From Bolinopsis microptera (taxonomy: Eukaryota; Ctenophora; Tentaculata; Lobata; Bolinopsidae): a stretch of 64,000 nucleotides of DNA. Below, piece by piece: positions 1 through 13,342 of this stretch; the stretch's first letter is position 1; each line of letters starts with the position of its first letter. The stretch lies in assembly GCF_026151205.1 (NCBI RefSeq), contig NC_087083.1:11344944-11408943 (forward strand). The letters run 5' to 3'. Below the pieces are notes generated by a model that was given only the letters and a program-made list of their open reading frames with translations, ran no database searches and was not told the origin of the DNA. A program made the translations under genes and the position numbers.

Positions 1-3000
1 TGGCCGTTATTATCTTATAGGGTCGTGAGGGGTGGCCGTTATTATCTTATAGGGTCGTGAGGGGTGGCCGTTATTATTTTATTGGGTCGTGAGGGGTGGC
101 CGTTATTATCTTATAGGGTCGTGAGGGGTGGCCGTTATTATCTTATTATCGTGAGGGGACGGCCGTTATTATCTTATTGGGTCGTGAGGGGACGGCCGTT
201 ATTATCTTATTGGGTCGTGAGGGGTGGCCGTTATTATCTTATAGGGTCGTGAGGGGTGGCCGTTATTATCCTATAGGGTCGTGAGGGGTGGCCGTTATTA
301 TCTTATTGGGTCGTGAGGGGTGGCCGTTATTATCTTATTGGGTCGTGAGGGGTGGCCGTTATTATCCTATAGGGTCATGAGGCCGTGAGGGGTGGCCGTT
401 ATTATCTTATAGGGTCGTGAGGGGTGGCCGTTATTATCTTATAGGGTCGTGAGGGGACGGCCGTTATTATCTTATAGGGTCGTGAGGGGACGGCCGTTAT
501 TATCTTATTGGGTCGTGAGGGGACGGCTGTTATTATCTTATTGGGTCGTGAGGGGACGGCCGTTATTATATTATTGGGTCGTGAGGGGTGGCTGTTATTA
601 TCTTATAGGGTCGTGAGGGGTGGCTGTTATTATATTATAGGGTCGTGAGGGGTGGCCGTTAATATCTTATTGGGTCCTGAGGGGTGATCGTTATTATCCT
701 ATAGGGTCGTGAGGGGTGGCCGTTATTATCTTATAGGGTCGTGAGGGGACGGCCGTTATTATCTTATTGGGTCGTGAGGGGACGGCCGTTATTATCTTAT
801 TGGGTCGTGAGGGGTGGCCGTTATTATCTTATAGGGTCGTGAGGGGACGGCCGTTATTATCTTATAGGGTCGTGAGGGGTGGCCGTTATTATCTTATAGG
901 GTCGTGAGGGGTGGCCGTTATTATCTTATAGGGTCGTGAGGGGTGGCCGTTATTATTTTATTGGGTCGTGAGGGGTGGCCGTTATTATCTTATAGGGTCG
1001 TGAGGGGTGGCCGTTATTATCTTATTGGGTCGTGAGGGGTGGCCGTTATTATCTTATTGGGTCGTGAGGGGTGGCCGTTATTATCCTATAGGGTCGTGAG
1101 GGGTGGCCGTTATTATCCTATAGGGTCGTGAGGGGTGGCCGTTATTATTTTATAGGGTCGTGAGGGGTGGCCGTTATTATCTTATTATCGTGAGGGGACG
1201 GCCGTTATTATCTTATTGGGTCGTGAGGGGACGGCCGTTATTATCTTATTGGGTCATGAGGGGTGGCCGTTATTATCTTATAGGGTCGTGAGGGGTGGCC
1301 GTTATTATCTTATTGGGTCGTGAGGGGTGGCCGTTATTATCTTATTAGGTCGTGAGGGGTGGCCGTTATTATCTTATTGGGTCGTGAGGGGTGGCCGTTA
1401 TTATCCTATAGGGTCGTAAGGGTTGGCCGTTATTATCTTATAGGGTCGTGAGGGGACGGCCGTTATTATCTTATTGGGTCGTGAGGGGTAGCCGTTATTA
1501 TCCTATAGGGTCGTGAGAGTAGGCCGTTATTATTTTATTGGGTCGTGAGGGGACGGCCGTTATTATCCTATAGGGTCGTGAGGGGACGGCCGTTATTATC
1601 CTATAGGGTCGTGAGGGGACGGCCGTCATTATCCTATAGGGTCGTGAGGGGTGGCCGTTATTATCCTATAGGGTCGTGAGGGGTGGCCGTTATTATCTTA
1701 TTGGGTCGTGAGGGTTGGCCGTTATTATCTTACAGGGTCGTGAGGGGTGGCCGTTATTATCTTATAGGGTCGTGAAGGGTGGCCGTTATTATCTTATAGG
1801 GTCGTGAGGGGTGGCCGTTATTATCCTATAGGGTCGTGAGGGGTGTCCGTTATTATCTTATTGGGTCGTGAGGGGTGGCCGTTATTATCTTATAGGGTCG
1901 TGAGGGGTGGCCGTTATTATCTTATAGGGTCGTGAGGGGACGGCCGTTATTATCTTATTGGGTCGTGAGGGGTGGCCGTTATTATCCTATAGGGTCGTGA
2001 GGGGTGGCCGTTATTATCTTATTGGGTCGTGAGGGGACGGCCGTTATTATCTTATTGGGTTGTGAGGGGTGGCCGTTATTATCCTATAGGGTCGTAAGGG
2101 TTGGCCGTTATTATCTTATAGGGTCGTGAGGGGACGGCCGTTATTATCTTATAGGGTCGTACGGGTTGGCCGTTATTATCCTATAGGGTCGTGAGGGGAC
2201 GGCCGTTATTATCTTATTGGGTCGTGAGGGGTAGCCGTTATTATCCTATAGGGTCGTGAGAGTAGGCCGTTATTATTTTATTGGGTCGTGAGGGGAAGGC
2301 CGTTATTATCCTATAGGGTCGTGAGGGGACGGCCGTTATTATCCTATAGGGTCGTGAGGGGACGGCCGTTATTATCCTATAGAGTCGTGAGGGGTGGCCG
2401 TTATTATCCTATAGGGTCGTGAGGGGTGGCCGTTATTATCTTATTGGGTCGTGAGGGGTGGCCGTTATTATCTTATTGGGTCGTGAGGGGTGGCCGTTAT
2501 TATCTTATAGGGTCGTGAAAGGTGGCCGTTATTATCTTATAGGGTCGTGAGGGGTGGCCGTTATTATCCTATAGGGTCGTGAGGGGTGTCCGTTATTATC
2601 TTATTGGGTCGTGAGGGGTGGCCGTTATTATCTTATAGGGTCGTGAGGGGTGGCCGTTATTATCTTATAGGGTCTTGAGGGGTGGCCGTTATTATCCTAT
2701 AGGGTCGTGAGGGGTGGCCGTTATTATCCTATAGGGTCGTGAGGGGTGGCCGTTATTATCTTATTGGGTCGTGAGGGGTGGCCGTTATTATCTTATAGGG
2801 TCGTGAGGGGTGGCCGTTATTATCCTATAGGGTCGTGAGGGGTGGCCGTTATTATCTTATTGGGTCGTGAGGGGTGGCCGTTATTATCTTATAGGGTCGT
2901 GAGGGGTGGCTGTTATTATCTTATAGGGTCGTGAGGGGTGGCCGTTATTATCCTATAGGGTCGTGAGGGGTGGCCGTTATTATCCTATAGGGTGGTGAGG

Positions 3001-5914
3001 GGTGGCCGTTATTATCCTATAGGGTCGTGAGGGGTGGCCGTTATTATCTTATAGGGTCGTGAGGCCGTGAGGGGTGGCCGTTATTATCTTATTGGGTCGT
3101 GAGGGGTGGCCGTTATTATCTTATAGGGTCGTGAGGGGTGGCCGTTATTATCTTATAGGGTCGTGAGGGGTGGCCGTTATTATCCTATAGGGTTGTGAGG
3201 GGTGGCCGTTATTATCCTATAGGGTGGTGAGGGGTGGCCGTTATTATCCTATAGGGTCGTGAGGGGTGGCCGTTATTATCTTATAGGGTCGTGAGGGGTG
3301 GCCGTTATTATCTTATTGGGTCGTGAGGGGTGGCCGTTATTATCTTATAGGGTCGTGAGGGGTGGCCGTTATTATCCTATAGGGTCGTGGGGGGTGGCCG
3401 TTATTATCTTATAGGGTCGTGAGGGGTGGCCGTTATTATCTTATAGGGTCGTGAGGGGACGGCCGTTATTATCTTTTTGGGTCGTGAGGGGACGGCCGTT
3501 ATTATCTTATTGGGTCGTGAGGGGACGACCGTTATTATATTATTGGGTCGTGAGGGGTGGCTGTTATTATCTTATAGGGTCGTGAGGGGTGGCTGTTATT
3601 ATATTATAGGGTCGTGAGGGGTGGCCGTTAATATCTTATTGGGTCGTGAGGGGTGGCCGTTATTATCCTATAGGGTCGTGAGGGGTGATCGTTATTATCC
3701 TATAGGGTCGTGAGGGGTGGCCGTTATTATCTTATAGGGTCGTGAGGGGTGGCTGTTATTATCTTATAGGGTCGTGAGGGGACGGCCGTTATTATCTTAT
3801 TGGGTCGTGAGGGGACGGCCGTTATTATCTTATTGGGTCGTGAGGGGTGGCCGTTATTATCTTATAGGGTCGTGAGGGGTGGCCGTTATTATCTTATAGG
3901 GTCGTGAGGGGTGGCCGTTATTATCTTAGAGGGTCGTGAGGGGTGGCCGTTATTATTTTATTGGGTCGTGAGGGGTGGCCGTTATTATCTTATAGGGTCG
4001 TGAGGGGTGGCCGTTATTATCTTATTGGGTCGTGAGGGGTGGCCGTTATTATCTTATAGGGTCGTGAGGGGTGGCCGTTATTATCTTATAGGGTCGTGAG
4101 GGGTGGCCGTTATTATCTTATAGGGTCGTGTGGGGTGGCCGTTATTATTTTATTGGGTCGTGAGGGGTGGCCGTTATTATCTTATAGGGTCGTGAGGGGT
4201 GGCCGTTATTATCTTATTGGGTCGTGAGGGGTGGCCGTTATTATCTTATTGGGTCGTGAGGGGTGGCCGTTATTATCCTATAGGGTCGTGAGGGTTGGCC
4301 GTTATTATCCTATAGGGTCGTGAGGGGTGGCCGTTATTATCTTATAGGGTCGTGAAGGGTGGCCGTTATTATCTTATAGGGTCGTGAGGGGACGGCCGTT
4401 ATTATCTTATTGGGTCGTGAGGGGACGGCCGTTATAATCTTATTGGGTCGTGAGGGGTGGCCGTTATTATCTTAAAGGGTCGTGAGGGGTGGCCGTTATT
4501 ATCTTATTGGGTCGTGAGGGGTGGCCGTTATTATCTTATTGGGTCGTGAGGGGTGGCCGTTATTATCTTATTGGGTCGTGAGGGGTGGCCGTTACTATCT
4601 TACAGGGTCGTGAGGGGTGGCCGTTATTATCTTATTGGGTCGTGAGGGGTGGCCGTTATTATCTTATTGGGTCGTGAGGGGTGGCCGTTATTATCCTATA
4701 GGGTCGTGAGGGGTGGCCGTTATTATCTTATTGGGTCGTGAGGGGACGGCCGTTATTATCTTATTGGGTCGTGAGGGGTGGCCGTTATTATCCTATAGGG
4801 TCGTGAGGGGTGGCCGTTATTATCTTATTGAGTCGTGAGGGGTGGCCGTTATTATCTTATTGGGTCGTGAGGGGTGGCCGTTATTATCTTATTGGGTCGT
4901 GAGGGGACGGCCGTTATTATCTTATTGGGTCGTTAGGGGTGGCCGTTATTATCCTATAGGGTCGTGAGGGGTGGTTGTTATTATCCTATAGGGTCGTGAG
5001 GGGTGGCCGTTATTATCCTATAGGGTCGTGAGGGGTGGCCGTTATTATCCTATAGGGTCGTTAGGGGTGGCCGTTATTATCTTATTGGGTCGTGAGGGGA
5101 CGGCCGTTATAATCTTGGATTCTTATTGGGTCGTGAGGGGATGGCCGTTATGATTTTGGATCTTTATTGGGTCGTTAGGGGTGGCCGTTATTATCCTATT
5201 GGGTCGTGAGGGGTGGCCGTTATTATCTTATTGGGTCTTGAGGGGACGACCGTTATTATCCTATAGGGTTGTGAGGGGTGGCCGTTATTATCTTATTGGG
5301 TCGTAAGTGAACGGCCGTTATAATCTTGGATTCTTATTGGGTCGTGAGGGGATGGCCGTTATGATTTTGGATCTTTATTGGGTCGTGAGGGGACGGCCGT
5401 TATAATCTTGGATTCTTATTGGGTCGTGAGGGGACGGCCGTTATAATCTTGGATTCTTCTTGGATCGTGAGGGGACGGCCGTTATAATCTTGGATTCCTA
5501 TTGGGTCGTGAGGGGACGGCCGTTATAATCTTGGATTTTTATTGCGTCGTGAGGGGACGGCCGTTATAATCTTGGATTCTTATGGGGTCGTGAGGGGACG
5601 GCCGTTATAATCTTGGATTCTTATTGGGTCGTGAGGGGATGGCCGTTATAATCTTGGATTCTTCTCGGATCGTGAGGGGACGGCCGTTACAATCTTTGAT
5701 TGCTATTGGGTCGTGAGGGGACGGCCGTTATGATCTTGGATTCTTATTGGGTCGTGAGGGGACGGCCGTTACAATTTTTGATTCCTTTTGGGTCGTGAGG
5801 GGACGGCCATTATAATCTTGGATTCCTATTGGGTCGTGAGCTAGGGTACGGCCGTTATAATCTTGGATTCCTATTGAGTCGTGAGGGGACGGCCGTTATA
5901 ATCTTGCACCGTTA
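1..5914. repeat. 32-bp satellite array with higher-order structure
   Basis: About 180 tandem copies of a 32-bp unit (starts TGGCCGTTATTATCTTATAG, ends GGTCGTGAGGGG). Positional variants are TGGCC/ACGGCC and CTTATAG/CTTATTG/CCTATAG. The array runs off the left window edge. Rare variants recur at fixed offsets (about 743 bp and about 2,969 bp), so whole blocks have been duplicated. From about 5,100 on, units become about 41 bp because TTGGATTCT-type sequence is added. Short open frames through it are repeat read-through. Confidence 0.97.
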
Positions 5915-6360
5915 TTTAATAATCATGACTTCATAATACACGATCACCACATCCCAACTCATAGTCATAACTGTATGCAACGCTTCACTTATGATATAAA
6001 CGGTGAATAAATAAATATTAAGTTTACAATACAAGGCGGGATGCAACAACAAATAACATCGATTCGTAATTTACCAGCCGCTGAGAGTAGGCACAAGACA
6101 TAAGCACACTAGAAACTAGTAGTATTACACTAGACTACTATAAACTACTATAAACGAAGGTACTATACTACTAAACGAAGGTACTACAAAGTGCTGAACG
6201 GACCTATAATACTATAATAACACACTAGATCACACTCCAGCTCAGTTACTCAGTCATGTTATATCCCCTATATTAATATAGAAGATCAAATTACAAAACT
6301 CTGCAGGTGTGCTCTAGAGTCTAGAGATCGCGAGATTTCTATGCAAATAAAGGCGGCGGA
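5915..6360. other. unique AT-rich spacer between two arrays
   Basis: Non-repetitive sequence between the satellite and the next minisatellite. It contains short CTACTA/ACTATAAAC-type repeats (about 6,115-6,190). No credible exon, RNA gene or transposon end was seen. Confidence 0.6.
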
Positions 6361-7743
6361 GTGGAGAGTGTAGCTGAGTATGATTATGAAGGTGTAGAGT
6401 GTAGGAGTGGATAGTGTAGGAGTGGAGAGTGTAGGAGTGGAGAGTGTAGGAGTGGAGAGTGTAGGAGTATGAAGGTGTAGAGAGTGTAGGAGTATGAAGG
6501 TGTAGAGAGTGTAGGAGTGGAGAGTGTAGCTGCGAGTATGATTATGAAGGTGTAGAGAGTGTATGAGTAGGATTATGAAGGTTCAGAGAGTGTAGCTGAG
6601 TAGGATTATGAAGGTGTAGATAGTGTAGGAGTAGGATTATGAAGGTGTAGAGAGTGTAGGAGTAGGATTATGAAGGTGTAGAGAGTGTAGCTGAGTATGA
6701 TTATAAAGGTGTAGAGTGTAGGAGTAGGATTATGAAGGTGTAGCGAGTGTAGGAGTAGGATTATGAAGGTGTAGAGAGTGTAGCTGAGTATGATTATAAA
6801 GGTGTAGAGTGTAGGAGTAGGATTATGAAGGTGTAGCGAGTGTAGGAGTAGGATTATGAAGGTGTAGAGAGTGTATCTGAGTATGATTATGAAGGTGTAG
6901 AGAGTGTAGCTAAGTATGATTATGAAGGTGTAGAGAGTGTAGCTGCGAGTATGATTATGAAGGTGTAGAGAGTGTATGAGTAGGAGTATGAAGGTGTAGA
7001 GAGTGTAGCTGAGTAGGATTATGAAGGTGTAGATAGTGTAGGAGTAGGATTATGAAGGTGTAGGAGTGTAGGAGTATGATTATGAAGGTGTAGAGAGTGT
7101 AGGAGTATGATTATGAAGGTTTAGAGAGTGTAGGAGTAGGATTATGAAGGTGTAGAGAGTGTAGCTGAGTATGATTATGAAGGTGTAGATAGTGTAGGAG
7201 TAGGATTATGAAGGTGTAGAGAGTGTAGGAGTAGGATTATGAAGGTGTAGAGAGTGTAGCTGAGTATGATTATGAAGGTGTAGAGAGTGTAGGAGTAGGA
7301 TTATGAAGGTGTAGAGAGTGTAGGAGTAGGATTATAAAGGTGTAGAGTGTAGGAGTAGGATTATGAAGGTGTAGCGAGTGTAGGAGTAGGATTATGAAGG
7401 TGTAGAGAGTGTAGCTGAGTATGATTATGAAGGTGTAGAGAGTGTAGCTGAGTATGATTATGAAGGTGTAGAGAGTGTAGCTGAGTATGATTATGAAGGT
7501 GTAGAGAGTGTAGCTGAGTATGATTATGAAGGTGTAGAGAGTGTAGCTGAGTATGATTATGAAGGTGTAGACTGTAGAGAGTGTAGGAGTAGGATTATGA
7601 AGGTGTAGAGAGTGTAGCTGAGTATGATTATGAAGGTGTAGTAGAAGGTGTAGATTAGGTGTAGTAGGTGTAGAGAGTGTAGCTGAGTAGGATTATGAAT
7701 GTGTAGTAGAAGGTGTAGATTAGGTGTAGTAGGTGTAGATTAG
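6361..7743. repeat. 31-33 bp minisatellite
   Basis: Tandem array of a purine-rich unit of the form GGATTATGAAGGTGTAGAG followed by AGTGTAGGAGTA or AGTGTAGCTGAGTAT, about 43 copies. Two unit lengths (31 and 33 bp) alternate irregularly. No coding potential. Confidence 0.95.
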
Positions 7744-7778
7744 TGACTACTTTACTTTAGAGCTCACAAGCAAAATGT

Positions 7779-8487
7779 AGGGTGAGAATCCCTGCCACGT
7801 TTTTGGTCAGCTTCGCCGGGGCTCATGTCTTTCCTCGAGGGAGCATTAGTGTCTACAGAAAAACTGACAAATCCTAGCGAAGTCCAATCCGAACCACATC
7901 TTCCATCAGAGGTGGTGCTGGGTCAGCTGGTTACTGAACGGATTGGCCTGGAGAAAAGCATAGTCCTGTCATTCTAAAGTTAACCATAGAGGGGGTCAGG
8001 CGCTGTTCGCTCACGGCTGGTTCTTGGAGCCAACACCCTCGGCCCCACAGAAGTGGGAGCACTGTCGGTGGTGGCTGTCGTGAATCAGCACTTTAGTATA
8101 GCGCGGAAATTGAGCCGCGCAAAGACAAAGATATAACACAAAAACAACAAAGATATGGGTGAATTCCATCGGAGGCTCAGGCATGCCTGGTAGGTTCCTG
8201 TCAGCCCACTAGAATGACAGGGGGCAGCCTGTTCTATCGAGTACCCGGGAGAACATCTAGGCATGGGTGGTGTTCTCCCGTGAACGAGCATTATGACAGT
8301 TTCCCTAACGGGAAACGTCGCTCACCAGGCTTTATCCTCTGGAGGGGCGGGATCACTAGCCCATGCCAAGTGACCCAAACCTACTGACACCTACAACCAG
8401 AGGAACCCCAATAGACGTTAGTCACTAATGACGGACGTAGCCTCCCAATAGGGAGGTAAAGTGGGTGCCCCAACATAAAAAAAAAAA
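7779..8487 (+). mobile_element. poly-A-tailed retroposon copy with 10-bp target-site duplication
   Basis: A 709-bp block that is clearly more GC-rich than its surroundings ends in a run of about 12 A. It is bracketed by a perfect direct repeat AGCAAAATGT at 7769-7778 and 8488-8497. Poly-A plus a target-site duplication is the signature of LINE-driven retroposition. No open frame of note was found (the 68-residue minus frame at 8085-8291 has no recognisable domain). It could be the 3' end of a LINE or a SINE-like non-autonomous element; the family is not identified. Confidence 0.8.
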
Positions 8488-8497
8488 AGCAAAATGT

Positions 8498-11384
8498 TAC
8501 AAAGAAATTTCAAAAATAGCAGTCCGGTTTCCTATTTATAGCTGTCTGCTGAGTAATTGCACTCGTACTCTAGAACTCTGTAAAAGTATAAAGATGCTGT
8601 GCAACTATATTGGATATTATAATCACAGTGATGACTAGTGCGACCGGCGTTCATTCTTCCCAGTTGGGACAAGCATTCTCAGAACTGTGCTCATCCAAAT
8701 ATAATGATATGAATATATTATGTCATAATATGTCATATGAAAATATTTGGTCGCATTGGAGAACAATGACTGAAATATCTAAGTACTTTAGTACTTTAGT
8801 AGATTGTGTTAAACAATAAAAGAGAATGAGACAACTCACACTGTAGGTGGTATTGACACCTTTTGGACTTAGTTCTAAACTATTTAATCTTGAAATAGCT
8901 GATGTGCCTTTTGTAGAAATAATTCATTGTAGTGGTCAGTAGGAAGTATGGTGGAAGTATGGTGGATCTCGACAGACAACGTAGAACAAATAAATAGTAA
9001 AAATAGTTTACCAGTTATTTGTCTTTTGTATTTTATTTGTCGAGAGCCGTGATGCTAAACTAAAATGCTAAAAACTGACACTTGGCCTTACGAGATTTAT
9101 GGAAATAATTCGAAAGTGAGAGTGCCCTGAAACCAGTCCATGATGATGAACTTGAACACAGAATTGATGGAATTTAGAAGATAATACTGACCGATGAACT
9201 TAAATTACATCACAATTAACAAAAAAGAGAACTATGGTAGCACAACATTTAATTTGACCTATTCGATGTCTCTTCAAAAATTACGAATATTCTTAACCCT
9301 AATATCAAGTCGTCTTCATCTCGTTTTACCTTACTTAAACGGTAAATCTCATTTACAAAAGTCCTGGTGGACTATTTCATTGTTCATGGCATACCACTAT
9401 CTCCTTTAGGGTTTAATAGTTTGCAATTATAGTTGCGATTAGTTGCAATTAGTTTGCAATTATATGCAGGGTAGTGGAATTATGTTAGATAGTTTAAGTA
9501 CTCCAGCACAGCTACCAGGAGAGATCTATGCTGTTTTACTAATGGCGAAGTTATTGCGACGAATTTGAATTGTTATTGGCGCCACTCTACGGTATTTATT
9601 TAATTTTGAATCTTTCTCGGCGCACTCGGAATCAGTTGGTCGTTCATCATTGTATGAAGGCCCTCAGATTACGTCATTTGTAGTCAATTTAAGCGGATCA
9701 ATGTCTTAAAAAACTGAATTTCCTAGATGTTCCCATGCAGTAGAACAAAAAATAAAATCTAATAGCTCAACTAAATTTGTAGTTTTTTTCTGAACAGAAA
9801 ATTCAGTTTATTCATTTGTTAAAATATTCGACACAAATTCAAAAACTTATTATAGTAAAAAGCTTTTAAAGTAACTAAAAGCTTTTAAACATATTATATA
9901 TAAATGTGTGACTTAAAGGTACGGACTTACAAGTGACTTACAGGTGACGTACAGGTGACAACTCAATGCAGCTACAATTGTTTCCAGTCTAGTTTAAACT
10001 TTCTTAATCTTAAGCTCTACTTTTTATCGACAACGCGAAAGTGTTTAGCAGCAAAATTAGAAGAGTCAATCTAATCGTTCAATTGCAGGTGTGTGTTTTG
10101 AATTTACAAAGGGTATTCAACTAAATTTACCATTACATGTTATCACTCATTATAATTATGAATTCCTGTCGAGAAATTTAAGGACAGCATTTTTTCAAAA
10201 AAAGTAAGGAAACTGTTACAACGAATATCGTAATCTTCCTGCATTGTAAGTGTAACAATCTGACGAGTGAGCCGTTCAGTCGCTACACTACTACTACCAC
10301 GCTACAATGGTAATTATTATTAATTACTACCTATGGTAATATCTTTAAAAGATGTTTGTCAGTCATCACGATACGGAAATATTGATCCTATTCATCATTA
10401 AGATGACAAAGAAACTTTACGACAAATCGGGAAGAAGAATTACTAAAAGAAAATGTATAATCAAAACAAAACTGCAATAACCTTGCACACGGGGTAGCGA
10501 TTGTTGTAACTGCCTTACCAAGATTTATATATTTACATAACATATAGTATTACAGAATGAGCAAAGTATTAATTACAGTCGGCCTCCAAGGGAGTTTTAC
10601 TTTACGTAGCAGCTCAACAATGATATAACCAGTGCTGTATAATAGGTTGAACTAGTACAAGGGTTAGAATAGTAAATAGCTAAATACTAAAAGTTAGCTG
10701 GCTTGGGAATTATGTTTTGGTATATGAATTATGTTATAATTATGTTTTGAGAAGGGTAACTCAAAGTACACGTTAGCTGAATTGTGGTAATGGCGGGGTT
10801 ATTATGTTTTTAGAAGGGTAATTCAGAGTTTGAATTCAACTATAGAACTACTTGCAGTGACTGGTCACTTGCCACAGTGGTATAAACTACTAGTAATTAA
10901 GGAGCAGTAATAAGGAGCAGAAGTAACCAGAAAGAACATTTCATTGCTCCTAATTTACTAATTTACTCCTTACCATTTTGTACTATAAGAGTATAAGAAT
11001 TAGGGTTTGGACAAGGATCACACATTAAGTATTTTACACTTTACTATTGCAGTATAAGGATGGGAACACGAAAGTCTTCGTTTAATGTTACTTAGATAAA
11101 GGTTCGTTAAAGCCCTAAAATTAGGCGGAATCAAAGTTGCAGCTGCTGCAACCGGAGAAACCACGCGAAGATGCTGAAAGTAAAGCTATCTGGTTTTCTA
11201 GTGAGAGTTTTAATCTCAAGGTTATAAGATTAATTATGAACTCTGAGCTGTGGTAGGGACAATGACCTAAAATGGCATAAATGTCAATTTACTCGAAGGT
11301 TTTTCCATTTTCACCAAGAAATATATGCTATTTTGGAGCTCCACTGCTAATTGCGTTGGAATTATGTTGGTCCGTCCTTTTCAG
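8498..11384. other. AT-rich intergenic sequence, no gene recognised
   Basis: Nearly 3 kb with only short frames (60-70 residues) lacking domains or flanking splice sites. Small direct repeats (GGAAGTATGGT twice near 8,943; TTGCAATTA-type repeats near 9,420-9,465) are the only structure noted. Confidence 0.5.
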
Positions 11385-11475
11385 AGCCCAAAGAGACAAT
11401 TGGCCTACGTCAATCTCATAGATCGATTATCCAATCTGTTTGGTCTGGCCAGCTGTAACAAGGAACATTACCAGA
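11385..11475 (+). CDS. possible single internal exon
   Basis: A 91-nt segment sits between a strong acceptor (TCCGTCCTTTTCAG) and a consensus donor (GTAAG). Only one of the three frames is open across it (phase 0 in, phase 1 out). The product is SPKRQLAYVNLIDRL..., containing LFGLASC. I found no convincing partner exon on either side, so it could be an isolated exon of a long-intron gene or a chance match. It lies opposite a minus-strand frame at 11,648-11,929 whose last part (11,648-11,709) also follows a good acceptor. Confidence 0.25.
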
Positions 11476-12456
11476 GTAAGATTAATAACAGTAAGATTAA
11501 CACACAGAATATAGAGTTGTAGCTTTATACTATAGTTATAACATTAGAATATAAAGCTTACCAGCTACTTTATACTTTTATATTTAGCCGAATATATAAC
11601 AGTGTATGATAGTAGTGCTCCGCAAAGTTATTTCGTGCTCCGTCTAATTAATTAACAGTTCGGTTTATACTACTACCATCTAACTCGACTAAGTCTCTCA
11701 ACTCTTTGTCTGAAAACCAACAACGCATTTTGTCGCAAAGAAAATATCGCACATGTAAACAAGTTGCGTTTAAAGGTCCCCGATAGCTTACACACGTAGA
11801 TATCACGTAGATATAGGATGTACGCATATCTATACATATACCCCACATATATGATATAAGATATTGCAATGAAACAATATGTTGATGTATGCAGCGCAAT
11901 ATAGCGAGGAATACAGTAGGTTCTGACATACGTGCGATGTTATACGCGGAATTTTAACATGGAATTAATTAACAATTATAATTATCAAAGGAATGCGTAG
12001 TTTAGTGTGTATAAGTGCGTAAAATAAAACAGAAATCGAGACTAAATGATGAAGAGGAGGCCGACTAAAATGCCGGTCATGTATCACAACAAGGACAGAT
12101 GCTGTAAAACTGAGTGACAACAGGTTTGAAACCTCATCAAACGTCACTTCTGTTCTAATGTGTCCTCCGCAAAGTTATTTTGTAGCTAAGTAGTAATATT
12201 GGTTAGTAACACTATATCACGACGTGGTAAATTGCAATGTTTACTCCAATGGACACATTTTTGCTCTAAATAAAACGTTGAGTACCGTTAACTCATGGGA
12301 AGACAAATATATAGACTGATGAAAACAATAAAGTATAGAGTTTATTTATAAACAATATACAGTAAAGTGTAGAGTTTACTAACAATATACAGTAAAGTGT
12401 AGAGTTTATCTTAACTTATAACAAAGCTTATTATATAACCCTCACACGAGTTGTTG

Positions 12457-12843
12457 TCAGAGGTCACCACGTGGTCAGAGGTCACCACGTGGTCAGAGGT
12501 CACCACGTGGTCAGAGGTCACCACGTGGTCAGAGGTCACCACGTGGTCAGAGGTCACCACGTGGTCAGAGGTCACCACGTGGTCAGAGGTCACCACGTGG
12601 TCAGAGGTCACCACGTGGTCAGAGGTCACCACGTAGTCAGAGGTCAACACGTGGTCAGAGGTCACCACGTGGTCAGAGGTCACCACGTGGTCAGAGGTCA
12701 ACACGTGGTCAGAGGTCACCACGTGGTCAGAGGTCACCACGTGGTCAGAGGTCACCACGTGGTCAATACGTGGTCACCACGTGGTCAATACGTGGTCACC
12801 ACGTGGTCAACACGTGGTCACCACGTGGTCAGAGGTCACCACA
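12457..12843. repeat. 18-bp tandem array with CACGTG in every unit
   Basis: About 17 near-perfect copies of AGAGGTCACCACGTGGTC, then about 80 bp of a derived CAATACGTGGTCACCACGTGGT pattern. Each unit contains the self-complementary GACCACGTGGTC, a canonical E-box CACGTG, and an AGGTCA hexamer. Open frames in three registers on both strands (repeated SEVTTW, VRGHHV, VTSDHV) are shadows of the array. Confidence 0.95.
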
Positions 12844-13342
12844 TTGTATATATTTGTTATTCACAGTACATCACTAAATGTTTGTTATTGTATTTACAGT
12901 ACACTAGTACATGTTTGTTATTATATTTAAGGTGTAAAGACGCAGTGGATAGTGTGTACACACGACAGTTGTCTTTCTTCGTACAAACAGTAAGAGAACA
13001 ATGATATTGATAGTTCAAGGACTGGTATGGAACATAAAAGTAAACTGTTCAGCAAGTCATTGTGACAAAATATTTAAAACATCACAAAATATATCAAAAA
13101 CATCACAAAATATCACAAAATATTAAATATTTATCATACTTTACTTATATTTATCATACTTTACTTACTCCACTCTCAAATCAAGTGCTCGAATATAAAT
13201 GTGCACTAATATTAATAAGTATGTGTCGACGAAGAACTAAGCTTCCTCGGTTGATAAAGATATGACCAAATCGCGTCAAGACTTACTCATAAATTCCATG
13301 TTATTTAGTTACCATATGAGTACTAGTACTAAGAGACCAGGC

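Noticed and set aside
11648-11929. 93-codon minus frame, ending DKELRDLVELDGSSINRTVN after a good acceptor (TTGGTTTTCAG)
   Set aside because: It might be a terminal exon of the minus-strand serine-rich gene, but its required phase (1) does not match exon F (0) and no linking exon was found.
12457-12843. CRISPR-like regular array
   Set aside because: Units are contiguous and identical with no unique spacers; the genome is eukaryotic. The same holds for the other tandem arrays.
12411-13004. Repeat proteins SEVTTW, VRGHHV and VTSDHV
   Set aside because: Open in several registers on both strands because an 18-bp unit without stops is repeated. No start or splice context.
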